Of a DNA stretch of 51,240 bases, positions 20,375 to 29,330 are shown one piece after another. Position 1 is the first letter of the stretch; each line of letters opens with the position of its first letter. Position numbers and translations under genes: made by a program. Source of the DNA: Halanaerobacter jeridensis (GTDB lineage Bacteria; Bacillota; Halanaerobiia; Halobacteroidales; Halobacteroidaceae); assembly GCF_016908315.1 (NCBI RefSeq), contig NZ_JAFBDQ010000017.1, forward strand, positions 1 through 51,240. Direction: 5' to 3'. Below the pieces are notes generated by a model, which worked only from the letters and a program-made list of their open reading frames with translations, was not told the DNA's origin and did not search any database.

Positions 20375-20431
20375 AAAAACTCAACGCCCCTAACTATATA
20401 TTTCTAAATAGATTAGGGGCGTTGAGTTTTT
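20375..20431. terminator. Bidirectional terminator between fabI and dps
   Basis: A perfect 19-bp stem (arms 20375-20393 and 20413-20431) carries A's on the left and T's on the right, so it can terminate both converging genes. Confidence 0.9.
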
Positions 20432-20465
20432 AAAGAAGTAATAGTTTGATTAATTTAATTAGTCT

Positions 20466-20903
20466 CTATTCGGCAAGCATACTTTCTAGGAACCATAAAT
20501 TTTTACTGTAATTAGCTATATGTTCTTCGAACTCTCCAACTACTTCAAAGTCATCAACTTCATCCGCTTCTTCTCTAATTTCATTTGCTAATGATTTCAT
20601 TTCCTCTAAATCAGATTTAACAATTTTTAATACCTCTTGATCTCCAAAGCTTTTTGCTTCTAACTCTTCAATTGTTGCATTATCGGCATAATCAGTAATT
20701 TTAACTAATGGTACTTCACCTTTCATTTTAATTAATTCAGCAACTTCGTCAAATAATTCAAAGAATTGAGTATATAATTCTTCAGTATACTCATGAACCT
20801 GCATGAATTTTGCTCCTTCTACATTCCAATGCAAATTGTGTAATTTAGTATTCAAAACAGCTAAGTTTGATAAATAAGTATTTAACTTTTTATAGTTTTC
20901 CAT
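20466..20903 (-). CDS. dps: Dps-family ferritin-like protein, copy 1
   Basis: This 145-aa Dps/miniferritin stores iron and protects DNA from peroxide as a 12-mer. The ferroxidase signature is HWNVEGAKFMQVHEYTEELY (from His25), followed by FDEVAELIKMKGE. A longer frame begins at 20930, but GGAGGGATATCA directly precedes the ATG at 20903, which also matches the start of copy 2. It is nearly identical to the gene at 24327-24764, which shares its promoter architecture. The C-terminus is acidic (EADEVDDFEVVGEFEEHI). Confidence 0.92.
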   Translation of the reverse strand: MENYKKLNTYLSNLAVLNTKLHNLHWNVEGAKFMQVHEYTEELYTQFFELFDEVAELIKMKGEVPLVKITDYADNATIEELEAKSFGDQEVLKIVKSDLEEMKSLANEIREEADEVDDFEVVGEFEEHIANYSKNLWFLESMLAE

Positions 20904-20923
20904 TGATATCCCTCCAAATTTGA

Positions 20924-20946
20924 TTATCAATAACTATTATTGATTA
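20924..20946. promoter_or_regulatory. Inverted repeat, candidate operator of dps copy 1
   Basis: TTATCAATAA (20924-20933) and TTATTGATTA (20937-20946) form a 10-3-10 inverted repeat with one mismatch, between the -10 and the ribosome binding site. It could bind a Fur/PerR-type repressor, but I cannot assign the regulator. Confidence 0.4.
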
Positions 20947-20954
20947 GTAATTAT

Positions 20955-20983
20955 ATTATATACTTAGTTTAGATATATGTCAA
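20955..20983 (-). promoter_or_regulatory. Consensus promoter of dps copy 1
   Basis: On the minus strand TTGACA (20978-20983) and TATAAT (20955-20960) are 17 bases apart, a perfect sigma-A consensus. Confidence 0.85.
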
Positions 20984-21196
20984 GGTAGAAAAAATACTTT
21001 TTATTGTATTAAACTGGAATACATTATGAAATTTTTTGCTTGATATAGGGTGAAATGTTTTTCTTTTATTCATGCAGTTGTTATAATTAAACTATGATTT
21101 TTTTAAATCTGTTGTTTTAAAATTTAATGACCTATTAGAAATAATTTTTTATTAATAGTTTAAGGTCAAAGAGTATTAAATTAAGGAGTAACTAAA

Positions 21197-24172
21197 ATGA
21201 AAAAAATTATAGCTATTCTATTAATCATATTATTATTACCGATTGAAGTAAAAGCCGCTAATGTAATAGATAATTCGATAAATAGTACAATTTGGATTTT
21301 GATGGCCTCATTTCTTGTCTTCTTTATGCAGGCAGGTTTCGCTATGTTAGAAGCAGGTTTTAGCCAAGCTAAGAATGCAGGTAATATTGTAATGAAAAAT
21401 ATAATGGATTTTGCGGTTGGTTCTTTAGTTTATTGGGTTTTTGGTTTTGCTATTATGTTTGGATTAAGTAATCAAATTGTAGGACAAGGTCCTCTTTTCT
21501 TACAAGGAGATTTTGCTCAACTTAATTTAAATGTTCCCTTGTCATCGTTTTGGCTCTTTCAAACTGTTTTTGCTGCTACAGCAGCAACTATTGTTTCAGG
21601 AGCTATGGCTGGGAGAACTAAATTTAGTGGCTATTTAACTTATAGTATTGTAATTACTGGATTTATTTATCCAGTAGTTGGCCATTGGATTTGGGGTGGA
21701 GGTTGGTTATCAGCTATGGTTGATTTCTCTGGTGCTACTGTTGTTCATTCAGTAGGGGGCTGGACAGCTTTAGCTGGGGCCAAAGTTTTAGGGCCAAGGT
21801 TAGGTAAATATAATTCTGATGGGAGCAGTAATCATCTAGCTGGTCATAATTTATTGATAGCTGCTTTAGGCACTTTTATTTTATGGTTTGGGTGGTTTGG
21901 ATTTAATACGGGAAATTTAGTAGCCCAAACTAGTCTAAAAATCGATAATATTTTCAAAATTGCTGATATTGCAGTAGTCACAAATCTATCGGGAGCTGCA
22001 GGTGCCACTACAGCGTTAATAACTAGTTGGTTTAAAGATGGTAAAGCTGATGTTAAATCTACTCTAAATGGAGCTTTAGCAGGGTTAGTAGGGGTGACTG
22101 CAGGATGTTTTGTAGTTAATAATTTTGGGGCAGTGATTATAGGTTCTCTATCAGGACTAGTGATGGTTTATACAAGTCAATTCATAGATCAAGTTTTAAA
22201 GATAGATGACCCAGTAGGAGCTATTTCTGTGCATGGAGTTTGTGGATCTTTAGGTACATTATTAGTCGGTTTTTTTGCTGTGGATAGAGGTTATTTCTAT
22301 AGTGGAGAGTTAGAATTGCTTTTTATCCAGGCTAAAGGAGTAATTAGTGTAGCAATTTGGAGTTTGACTACTGCTTATATTTTATTTAAATTAATTGATC
22401 TTACAATTGGCTTAAGGGTATCTAAACTTGAGGAAAGGTCTGGATTAGATAAATCAGAACATGGTGCTGAAACTTATGCTGGATTTACTTCTTTGGAATA
22501 CAAAAATGAATTTGAAAAGTTCAGTTCAGAACTAGCAGTTAATTTTATAAATTTGGAGTTTGCCGAATTAGATAAAGCAATTGAGCAAGGACTAAAAAAG
22601 GTCACTATGTTTTTTGAAGCTAATAGTAGTTATATATTTTTATTTGATGAAGATAGACAATTGGCAATTAGAAATTATGTATGGACAAATACCGGTGATG
22701 ATTTAAAATTTCCTCAGCAACTAGAAGTGACTAATTTTCCTTGGTTAATGGGCAAGGTAAATTTAGACCAAAATATTTTACTATTTGATAGAGATGATTT
22801 ACCTGCTGTAGCGCAAAATGAAGCAGAGCTTTTTAATTCTAGATCTATAAATAGTTTGATTATAACTTCTATTACTAAGCAAAATTCAGTCATAGGTTTC
22901 TTTGCCATAGAAGGAATTAATGATCATAGCCTGTGGGAAACTAATCTTTCAACTTTGCTAGAAACTATAGATCAGACGTTTGGAGATGTATTGGAACGTA
23001 AAAAGATTGAAGAAAAAATTAAAGAGAGTATGGATGAACAGCAATTATTATTAGATAATATTAAAACGCAAGTTTGGTATATTAAAGATCCCTGTACTTA
23101 TGTAGCAGCTAATGAAGCCCGAGCTGATTTCTTAGGTGTTGATAAAGAAGATATAGCCTATGCTGAAATTGATAATTTACTTTCATCAGAAATTGCAGGG
23201 AGCTGTAAACAAGATAATCAAGAAGTCTTCAAACAAAAAGAGATTGTAAAGACTCAAGGTTGGGTTAGAAATGCAGCCGGAGAGCGAAGATATCATTCAA
23301 TTACTAAAATACCTAAATTGAATGAACATGGTGCAGTAGAGTATGTCATTTGCTCAGCTGAAGATATTACTGAACAAAAGAAAGCAGAAGCCAAATTAAA
23401 TCAGTATGCTGAAAAATTAGATGAACAAATTGTTAAAGCACAGCAGTTACATGAAAAATTCTTACCATCAAAATTGCCAGAAATTCCTGAGGTTAGAATG
23501 GCTGATTATTATCAACCAGCCGAAAGATTAGGCGGAGATTTTTATAATATAATTAATTTAGATGATATTTTAATGGGCTATGTAGTTGATATTACAGGCC
23601 ACGGGCTTGATGGTTCCCTATTGAATATATTTGTGCGGGAAACAATTAATAGCTTTTTATTATCACATTTCGATTTAAAAAAGAAAAATCATTTATCAGA
23701 ATTAATGAAATTTATTACCCGCAAGTATCAACAAGAGGAATTTTCTGATGACTATTTCATTTCAATTATCTTATTTGAATTAGATAAAAACACAATGGAA
23801 TTAACTTATAGTAATGCAGGGATTCATATTCCCCCTTTATTAATCACTGATGGGCAGTTGGTATCTTTTGAAGCGATTAAAGAACCACCTATTTCTTCTG
23901 TGATTGAATTTGATACTTATGAATTTAAAGAAAGATCTCTACAATTAGAACCGGGGAGTTCATTTTTAATCACTACTGATGGATTAGTGGAAGAAAAAGT
24001 GGGAACAGAACAATATAGTAAGGAAAGACTACAGGAAAAATTTCTAGAATATCATTCATCCTCTCCGCAGAATATAATAGAGTTACTCATTAATGATTTT
24101 CAAAATTTTTCGGGCAAAAATTCAGGCAAAGATGATATCACATTATTAATTTTGCAGCGCGAGTCAGACTAA
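21197..24172 (+). CDS. Ammonium transporter fused to GAF, PAS and SpoIIE-type PP2C phosphatase
   Basis: A 991-aa fusion. Residues 1-20 are a signal peptide, as usual for Amt. Residues 25-415 are an Amt/Rh channel with SGATVVHSVGGW and the twin pore histidines (GHNLLIA about 216, SVHGVCGS about 345). Residues 440-600 look like a GAF domain and 610-725 like PAS (DNIKTQVWYIKDP ... SAEDITEQKKAEA). Residues 755-990 are a SpoIIE-like phosphatase with GGDFYN, DITGHGLDGS, TDGLVEEK and a final GKDDITLL, so the metal ligands are kept. This suggests ammonium flux or binding sets a Ser/Thr-phosphatase output, perhaps on an anti-sigma antagonist, none of which lies nearby. AAGGAG precedes the ATG. Confidence 0.9.
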   Translation: MKKIIAILLIILLLPIEVKAANVIDNSINSTIWILMASFLVFFMQAGFAMLEAGFSQAKNAGNIVMKNIMDFAVGSLVYWVFGFAIMFGLSNQIVGQGPLFLQGDFAQLNLNVPLSSFWLFQTVFAATAATIVSGAMAGRTKFSGYLTYSIVITGFIYPVVGHWIWGGGWLSAMVDFSGATVVHSVGGWTALAGAKVLGPRLGKYNSDGSSNHLAGHNLLIAALGTFILWFGWFGFNTGNLVAQTSLKIDNIFKIADIAVVTNLSGAAGATTALITSWFKDGKADVKSTLNGALAGLVGVTAGCFVVNNFGAVIIGSLSGLVMVYTSQFIDQVLKIDDPVGAISVHGVCGSLGTLLVGFFAVDRGYFYSGELELLFIQAKGVISVAIWSLTTAYILFKLIDLTIGLRVSKLEERSGLDKSEHGAETYAGFTSLEYKNEFEKFSSELAVNFINLEFAELDKAIEQGLKKVTMFFEANSSYIFLFDEDRQLAIRNYVWTNTGDDLKFPQQLEVTNFPWLMGKVNLDQNILLFDRDDLPAVAQNEAELFNSRSINSLIITSITKQNSVIGFFAIEGINDHSLWETNLSTLLETIDQTFGDVLERKKIEEKIKESMDEQQLLLDNIKTQVWYIKDPCTYVAANEARADFLGVDKEDIAYAEIDNLLSSEIAGSCKQDNQEVFKQKEIVKTQGWVRNAAGERRYHSITKIPKLNEHGAVEYVICSAEDITEQKKAEAKLNQYAEKLDEQIVKAQQLHEKFLPSKLPEIPEVRMADYYQPAERLGGDFYNIINLDDILMGYVVDITGHGLDGSLLNIFVRETINSFLLSHFDLKKKNHLSELMKFITRKYQQEEFSDDYFISIILFELDKNTMELTYSNAGIHIPPLLITDGQLVSFEAIKEPPISSVIEFDTYEFKERSLQLEPGSSFLITTDGLVEEKVGTEQYSKERLQEKFLEYHSSSPQNIIELLINDFQNFSGKNSGKDDITLLILQRESD

Positions 24173-24245
24173 ATTAAAAATCAGAACATGTAACCAAAAC
24201 ACCTATCTTTGTTTACATGCCATCATTTCTTTACTCAATAAAAAA

Positions 24246-24292
24246 AACAACTCCCTTAGCTATTAAATAGCTGCAGGGAGTTGTTTTTTTTT
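24246..24292. terminator. Terminator after the Amt-phosphatase gene
   Basis: Arms 24246-24264 and 24266-24285 form a stem with one bulge, followed by a run of T's to 24292 and preceded by A's, so it can also end dps copy 2 on the other strand. Confidence 0.88.
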
Positions 24293-24326
24293 GGTAAATA
24301 ATATTTTTATTTAACTCACTTAATTT

Positions 24327-24764
24327 CTATTCAGCAAGCATACTTTCTAAGAACCATAGATTTTGACTATAGTGAGCAATATGTTCTTCAAATTCTCCAA
24401 CTACTTCGAAGTCATCAACTTCATCAGCTTCTGCACGAATTTCAGTTGCTAATGATTTCATTTCTTCTAAGTCGGATTTAACAATTTCTAATACTTCTTT
24501 GTCTGCAAAGGCTTTTGATTCTAGTTCTTCGATTGTTGCATTTTCAACATAATCATCAGCTTTAACTAATGGGAATTCACCCTTCATTTTAATCAGTTCA
24601 GCAACTTCATCATATAGTTCGAAGAATTCTTCATATAGTTCTTCAGTATATTCATGCACCTGCATGAATTTAGCACCTTCTACATTCCAATGTAAATTAT
24701 GCAATTTAGTGTTTAGCACAGCTAAGTTTGATAAATACGTATTTAACTTATCATAGTTTTCCAT
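24327..24764 (-). CDS. dps: Dps-family ferritin-like protein, copy 2
   Basis: This 145-aa Dps protein is almost the same as copy 1, including HWNVEGAKFMQVHEYTEELY and the acidic end. The differences are scattered (for example EEFFELYDEVAE against TQFFELFDEVAE). GGAGG lies upstream of the ATG. The two copies, both on the minus strand, flank the Amt-phosphatase gene about 3.4 kb apart, so they are also a recombination risk. Mixed dodecamers are possible. Confidence 0.92.
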   Translation of the reverse strand: MENYDKLNTYLSNLAVLNTKLHNLHWNVEGAKFMQVHEYTEELYEEFFELYDEVAELIKMKGEFPLVKADDYVENATIEELESKAFADKEVLEIVKSDLEEMKSLATEIRAEADEVDDFEVVGEFEEHIAHYSQNLWFLESMLAE

Positions 24765-24789
24765 ATTTTTTTGCCTCCTTTATGATTTA

Positions 24790-24867
24790 ATTACTAACAA
24801 TCATTCTTATTAGTAATTATTCTTAATTAGTTAATTATATTATATACTGCTACTGACGAGATGTCAA
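24790..24867 (-). promoter_or_regulatory. Promoter and inverted repeat of dps copy 2
   Basis: TTGACA (24862-24867) and TATAAT (24839-24844) on the minus strand are 17 bases apart, as for copy 1. ATTACTAA (24790-24797) and TTAGTAAT (24810-24817) form an inverted repeat downstream, in the same relative place as the repeat of copy 1 but with different sequence. Confidence 0.75.
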
Positions 24868-24911
24868 ATAAATCTTAGGAGTAAATCAAATATCAGGCTG
24901 AAAAATTTAAA

Positions 24912-25169
24912 TTATTTCTTTTTCATTTTTAGTAATACTATAATAGATATACTAGCTAACATAGAATAGACCCCTATGGCTAATATTATTTTAGCATTTG
25001 TTTGCTCCAAATATAATTTTTCTATTATAGGAGCAAAGAATAACAAGCTATCCCTAAAAGATTTATCAGCAAAAGCTGTAATTGCATATGGTTTAGAAAA
25101 TACCAAAAGAATACTTAAACTTACAAAAATTGTTATACTAAAAATAACGAATTGTTTTTTACTTTTCAT
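24912..25169 (-). CDS. Small two-helix membrane protein, last gene of the island
   Basis: This 85-aa protein has two hydrophobic helices (FVIFSITIFVSLSILLVF and ILAIGVYSMLASISIIVLL) and a Lys-rich end. I know no family. The frame is open up to 25277, but AAAGGAGGGG lies just before the ATG at 25169. The upstream stretch contains an 11/12 inverted repeat (25210-25221 with 25260-25271), so the shorter start is better. It is the last minus-strand gene of the island. Confidence 0.6.
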   Translation of the reverse strand: MKSKKQFVIFSITIFVSLSILLVFSKPYAITAFADKSFRDSLLFFAPIIEKLYLEQTNAKIILAIGVYSMLASISIIVLLKMKKK

Positions 25170-25282
25170 TTTATCCCCTCCTTTCAAATTTGTTTGATTT
25201 ATATTATTATCAGGTAAAGTCTCTTTTGGTTTTTTGATTTTCTTTTTCTTTTTTAGGAAGACCTTACCTGATTTCATATATT

Positions 25283-25861
25283 CTATTTTTTATAATCTAA
25301 ACTAAAATTTTCATTCAACTTTTCTTCATTATATCTTTTGATTAGAAGCTCTAATTTGTCAGTATACTCCTTGGTTAATATCTTTTTGTCAGCTAAATGA
25401 GCAACTGACTGTTGAAATGTTTTAATAAAAGTTAGTTGTTGAGTAGTCACTAATGGTTCTTGTTTTTCATCTGAGTCTATAGTGATAGAAGAAAAATTAG
25501 ATCTTTCTGAGTTGTGAAAAGAGACCTTTTTCATTATTTGAGCGACAATTTCAAAGAAGGGCTCTAATGTTTCACAAATAATTAGTACATCAACTAAAAA
25601 AAGCCTATGAACTTCTTCAATCTCTTTTATAGTGCTTATTATTTTTTTGGTAGAAGATATGGTTTGTTTAATATAAAATACAAACTGAGAAAAAGAATCT
25701 AATTGCATAATAGGTATGGTGGTGTTAGTATTGTTACGATCTTTTACTTTTAGCTGTATTTGTTGTGCATTTTTGACATTATCAGCTAAGTTCTGAGTTA
25801 ACATCTCTAAGGTGCTAATTATTTCCTTACATGTGCTATCTGTAGCCTTTGGTGAAGACAT
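25283..25861 (-). CDS. Helical protein of unknown function, possible paralog of the next gene upstream
   Basis: A soluble, mostly helical 192-aa protein with no signal peptide or membrane segment. It has a region DVLIICETLEPFFEIVAQIM followed by KKVSFHN. The neighbouring 26411-25884 protein has RVVIILDNTDKLFRPIAKL followed by RDKLNLHT in the same relative place, so the two look like distant paralogs. AAGGAGTGATAGCAA precedes the ATG. Coupling to the phospho-signalling island is by position only. Confidence 0.65.
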   Translation of the reverse strand: MSSPKATDSTCKEIISTLEMLTQNLADNVKNAQQIQLKVKDRNNTNTTIPIMQLDSFSQFVFYIKQTISSTKKIISTIKEIEEVHRLFLVDVLIICETLEPFFEIVAQIMKKVSFHNSERSNFSSITIDSDEKQEPLVTTQQLTFIKTFQQSVAHLADKKILTKEYTDKLELLIKRYNEEKLNENFSLDYKK

Positions 25862-25883
25862 TTGCTATCACTCCTTATCTTTC

Positions 25884-26411
25884 TTACTCTTTAATTTTTT
25901 CCTCAAAAGTACTATACTTAAAATAAGAATACTCTTTCAAAGCTTTCTCTAACCTGTCTTGAATGTAATCTAATTCTTTTTGACATCTATTATTCAGCAA
26001 AGAACCAAAACTATCTTTGTTTACTACAACCTTTTGGTTTAAGGTGTGTAAGTTTAGCTTGTCTCTTAGTTTAGCAATAGGTCTAAACAGCTTATCGGTG
26101 TTGTCTAAAATAATAACTACTCTCAAAACCTCAGCAGTATCAGTACCATCCTTTCCTTGCTCATCTAATTTTAATATCATATCTTCTATCATCTCACTTA
26201 TCTTTTTTAGCTGTTGTATGATAGGTTGGTGTCCTTTGAAAACAGATGTTTTAGTTGCATGATCACTTTTCTCTTTTAGTTTGATCTGTGCACTATCTAA
26301 TAGTTTAATATCAGCTAATAATTTTTCTTGTTCTTCTCTCAAATTTTTAATCATGTCATCAGGTATTTCAGGTAGATCCTCATCACTTATTGTTTGCTCA
26401 TCAAAACTCAT
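25884..26411 (-). CDS. Acidic helical protein of unknown function
   Basis: A soluble 175-aa protein beginning MSFDEQTISDEDLPEIPDDM. It is predicted to be helical, with a coiled coil around residues 18-75. It shares a central pattern with the downstream 192-aa protein. The frame opens earlier (26453), but TAAGGAGTTGATTATA directly precedes the ATG at 26411. I do not recognise a family; it could be an adaptor of the AAA+ or GTPase components. Confidence 0.62.
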   Translation of the reverse strand: MSFDEQTISDEDLPEIPDDMIKNLREEQEKLLADIKLLDSAQIKLKEKSDHATKTSVFKGHQPIIQQLKKISEMIEDMILKLDEQGKDGTDTAEVLRVVIILDNTDKLFRPIAKLRDKLNLHTLNQKVVVNKDSFGSLLNNRCQKELDYIQDRLEKALKEYSYFKYSTFEEKIKE

Positions 26412-26466
26412 TATAATCAACTCCTTAATTAGTATTTTTAGTTTAAAAGTCAATATTATCTAAAAT

Positions 26467-27126
26467 TTAGTAGTTGTCGCTTTCTTCTATCACTCCTGGG
26501 ATCGTTTCAAAATAAGGCATATTGCTATCCTCATATCTTTCATCAGGATGAAACAATACTTGCACACCTTTATCTTCTAGTTTAGAAATTATAGGTATAT
26601 TTTTTAGCTTATCTACACTTAAACTACCTGGTAGTTTCATAAAACAAGGATTACCTGTTAACTTAACTGCTTTGAGATTAGGCAATTCTAACAACACTTC
26701 TAGTTGTTCTAATTCTCTTATTTCATTATAACTCAAGTACAACTCTTGTAATTGTTGAAGGTTTTCAACAACACTAATATTGCTCACATCACAATGATTT
26801 AGAGCCAATATTTCAAGATTTGTTAGTTGGTTCAATTTACTAATCTCATCAACCTTAGTTTGTTCTAAGTTAATTACTTTTAGTTTAGTAAGATTGTTTA
26901 GTTCACTGACATCTTGAATACTATTACAACTTAAGTCTAAGTACTTTAGATTTTCAAATATCCAAATACCTTCTACACTTTCAAGGTGGAATAATGACAA
27001 ATCTAACTTATTAATTTTCTTGACTTCTTTTTCAAATAATTTGGGGTCTTTGCTTAGTTTATGTCTAATAATCTCCCTAATAGCTTGTCTTTTAATTTCT
27101 CTATTTAAATTAATATCTTTTTTCAT
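26467..27126 (-). CDS. Leucine-rich repeat protein
   Basis: A 219-aa cytoplasmic protein with about five 22-residue LRRs of internalin/SDS22 type (LKYLDLSCNSIQDVSELNNL, LKVINLEQTKVDEISKLNQL, LEILALNHCDVSNISVVENL, LQELYLSYNEIREL, LKAVKLTGNPC). It has a basic N-terminal helix region (1-45) and a short C-terminal cap with KGVQVLFHPDERYED. There is no signal peptide, so it is a probable intracellular protein-interaction module. GGGAGG precedes the ATG. It lies about 110 bases after the 147-aa gene, a gap with no visible gene. Confidence 0.85.
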   Translation of the reverse strand: MKKDINLNREIKRQAIREIIRHKLSKDPKLFEKEVKKINKLDLSLFHLESVEGIWIFENLKYLDLSCNSIQDVSELNNLTKLKVINLEQTKVDEISKLNQLTNLEILALNHCDVSNISVVENLQQLQELYLSYNEIRELEQLEVLLELPNLKAVKLTGNPCFMKLPGSLSVDKLKNIPIISKLEDKGVQVLFHPDERYEDSNMPYFETIPGVIEESDNY

Positions 27127-27237
27127 TAGCTATCCCTCCCTGGATTATAAATGTGATAAAAATAGTTAAAAAATTTATCAGTACTACAGCAGAACAATAT
27201 AGTAAAATTAGATTTTATTAAAAAAGAGTATCAAAAC

Positions 27238-27681
27238 TTATATATATCTCAATTGCTTTAACTTTATTAGTTTCTTTTTTATAATAGTCCTTCTTAAATT
27301 CCCAGAAAGGTGTTCTCTTTTTTCTAATATATCTAATTTTAATATTTCTTCGAAAAGTGATGCTTTTATATCAGCTAATGTTTCTTTACTTAATTCATCT
27401 AATAAGATTTCATCATCTTCTATTGTTAGATAGAAACAATATTCACCTCCTTCTCCTTCATAAATAAGATCAAAGTCACAGCTAATACTAGCTAATGATA
27501 ATAGAAAAATTTCATCTACTTTTTCTAGATAATCCATTATTTTTTCGGGAAGATCAATCCCAGATAATTCCTTTTTGACTTCATTTAAACATTTAATATT
27601 ATCAACTACATTTTCTTCATCTATTGCAAAGCAATTTGCATAATTAGTTAATAAATCCTCATCTATTTTATTCATATTCAT
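27238..27681 (-). CDS. Acidic protein of unknown function
   Basis: A 147-aa soluble acidic protein (IDEENVVDNIKCLNEVKKEL, then LTIEDDEILLDELSKETLAD) ending in a very basic tail (RTIIKKKLIKLKQLRYI). It starts 2 bases after the ClpX-like gene, with GGAGAGG inside that gene's end, so translation is likely coupled. The pairing suggests a partner or adaptor of the ATPase. No family is recognised. Confidence 0.65.
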   Translation of the reverse strand: MNMNKIDEDLLTNYANCFAIDEENVVDNIKCLNEVKKELSGIDLPEKIMDYLEKVDEIFLLSLASISCDFDLIYEGEGGEYCFYLTIEDDEILLDELSKETLADIKASLFEEILKLDILEKREHLSGNLRRTIIKKKLIKLKQLRYI

Positions 27682-27683
27682 GA

Positions 27684-28736
27684 CTATTCCTCTCCTTTCT
27701 TCTTTAACTCTACTCCTTGTTCTGTTAAGCAGACCTGAGTAATTTGAGTATTTTCTTGCTCTATCTCTAATTTATAAAAGATATCAGACAAATCGGACTT
27801 GATTTGATTTTTAATTTCTCGAAAACCAAAATTAATCTGGTCAGGAAGCCTATGCTTATAGGAATCTTGAATAGTTAATTGGATATCTCTCTTATTAAGC
27901 AAACTTTTATATCGATTAACTAGTGTATCATCTTTTTCTACCATGTCAAATAATTTTTCTTTGCTTTTGATTGGGTTAATTTTCAAGATTACACCTATTC
28001 TGCCCAGTAGTTCTTCTTTAACCCCTTGTTCCTTTAGTAGTTCTCGAGTCACTTTGTAATCATATTTTTTTAATGTGTTTCTATTATTACTTTGCTTTTT
28101 TGCAAAGCCTACTAATTGAGAATAATTTTTTTCTACGCCACTAAAGCTCCCTGTGAAAATAAAAATGTTATTAGTAGTATTAATTTCAAAAGTTTCTTTA
28201 CCACTTTCTGTTTCTCTCTTGATTTGGTAATTGCTTCCTTCCACCCAATTTAAGAGCTCATCTTGAACGTCTGCCTTGCTAACTTTTCCTTCTTTACTAA
28301 AATCTTGTAACTTGTCCATTTCGTCTATCCAGTAAACACCTATGTCTGCTAGATTGCTACCAACTTTTTGCTCTAAGGATAAGTAGGTTTGATTCAGTGA
28401 TTGTCCTTGATAGCCACTACTGCTTAATGAAGCTGCTGATATTTTAACATAAGGTATTTCTAATTCTTCTAAAACATTTTGTGTAATGTAAGTTTTCCCA
28501 GATCCTGTTGAGCCAGTGATTAGAATACAAGTAGAGTCATGATTTGTTTTGTCCATTTGATATGATTTATAATGAAAATATAGCGTTGAAAGCAATTTAG
28601 TTATTTTTTCTTCGTTTCCCACTATCTTATTTTTTAGTCTTTGTAGTACATTTTTAAATTTAATATTTGTAATTCTTTGTAAAAACCTTTCTTGTATATC
28701 ATCTACTGGCTGACTACTTCTGTCGAAAAATCCCAT
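27684..28736 (-). CDS. ClpX-like AAA+ ATPase
   Basis: A 350-aa AAA+ protein of the ClpX/HslU branch. It has Walker A GSTGSGKT (75-82), the pore-proximal stretch SSSGYQGQSL (105-114) that parallels the ClpX GYVG region, Walker B VYWIDEMDKL (134-143), a sensor region IFIFTGSFSG (191-200) and a LLGRI motif (Arg246). It lacks the ClpX zinc-binding domain and I see no ClpP-binding IGF loop, so it may remodel rather than degrade. It lies in the island next to two small unknowns. GGGAGGGG precedes the ATG. Confidence 0.85.
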   Translation of the reverse strand: MGFFDRSSQPVDDIQERFLQRITNIKFKNVLQRLKNKIVGNEEKITKLLSTLYFHYKSYQMDKTNHDSTCILITGSTGSGKTYITQNVLEELEIPYVKISAASLSSSGYQGQSLNQTYLSLEQKVGSNLADIGVYWIDEMDKLQDFSKEGKVSKADVQDELLNWVEGSNYQIKRETESGKETFEINTTNNIFIFTGSFSGVEKNYSQLVGFAKKQSNNRNTLKKYDYKVTRELLKEQGVKEELLGRIGVILKINPIKSKEKLFDMVEKDDTLVNRYKSLLNKRDIQLTIQDSYKHRLPDQINFGFREIKNQIKSDLSDIFYKLEIEQENTQITQVCLTEQGVELKKKGEE

Positions 28737-28772
28737 AATTAACCCCTCCCTAATTTTGAAATTATAATTAAG

Positions 28773-29294
28773 CTATTCAATAACATTATATATTTTCTTT
28801 ATAGTGTTAATCTTTAAAATATTGTTTATCCAATATTCTTTATTTTTAATCAATTCTTGTTTGATTTCTTTCTTTTCTTCCAGATGTTCTTCTGCAACTA
28901 TAGTTAACTCGATCCATTCTTTGATAAATATAGTGAACAAATTTGAAATTTGGAATTGCCATAATTCACTTATTTTTCTGACTACTTTTCTACCTTTAGC
29001 GTTGACTTCAATATATAATTCTGGTTTTCGATCTTTTTTAGATTCTAACTCAAGCCAAGTATTAGCACTTAAAGAAGCTGAAGCTAATTGAGCTAATAAA
29101 GCCCAATCAAATTGAGACTCAAAATTAAAGGGAACTCTATAATGCATATATGATTGGATATTACTAAGATACTCATGATAAAATTTTTCTTCTTCTAGTT
29201 TTCCCGTCAATCCTTCCACTTTCTCCTCGTAATCAGTTACAACTTGGTTATTTTCTTCTTTCAATTGGTTTAGTACATTTTTATAAGTAAACAT
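28773..29294 (-). CDS. Protein of unknown function with coiled-coil start
   Basis: A 173-aa soluble protein. Residues 5-45 are a charged coiled coil, the middle is WALLAQLASASLSANTWLEL, and the end is again helical and Lys/Glu-rich. I recognise no family. AAGGGGG precedes the ATG, and the gene lies 36 bases before the ClpX-like gene, so it is probably part of the same transcript. Confidence 0.6.
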   Translation of the reverse strand: MFTYKNVLNQLKEENNQVVTDYEEKVEGLTGKLEEEKFYHEYLSNIQSYMHYRVPFNFESQFDWALLAQLASASLSANTWLELESKKDRKPELYIEVNAKGRKVVRKISELWQFQISNLFTIFIKEWIELTIVAEEHLEEKKEIKQELIKNKEYWINNILKINTIKKIYNVIE

Positions 29295-29330
29295 TTGTTA
29301 TACCCCCTTATTATTTTTAATAGTTTTCAT

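Noticed and set aside
21040-21196. Sigma-54 promoter before the ammonium transporter
   Set aside because: No GG-N10-GC pair of the proper form; only a TATAAT at 21082 without a good -35.
27684-28736. True ClpX
   Set aside because: It lacks the zinc-binding N-domain and a visible IGF loop, and lies away from clpP, so only ClpX-like is supported.
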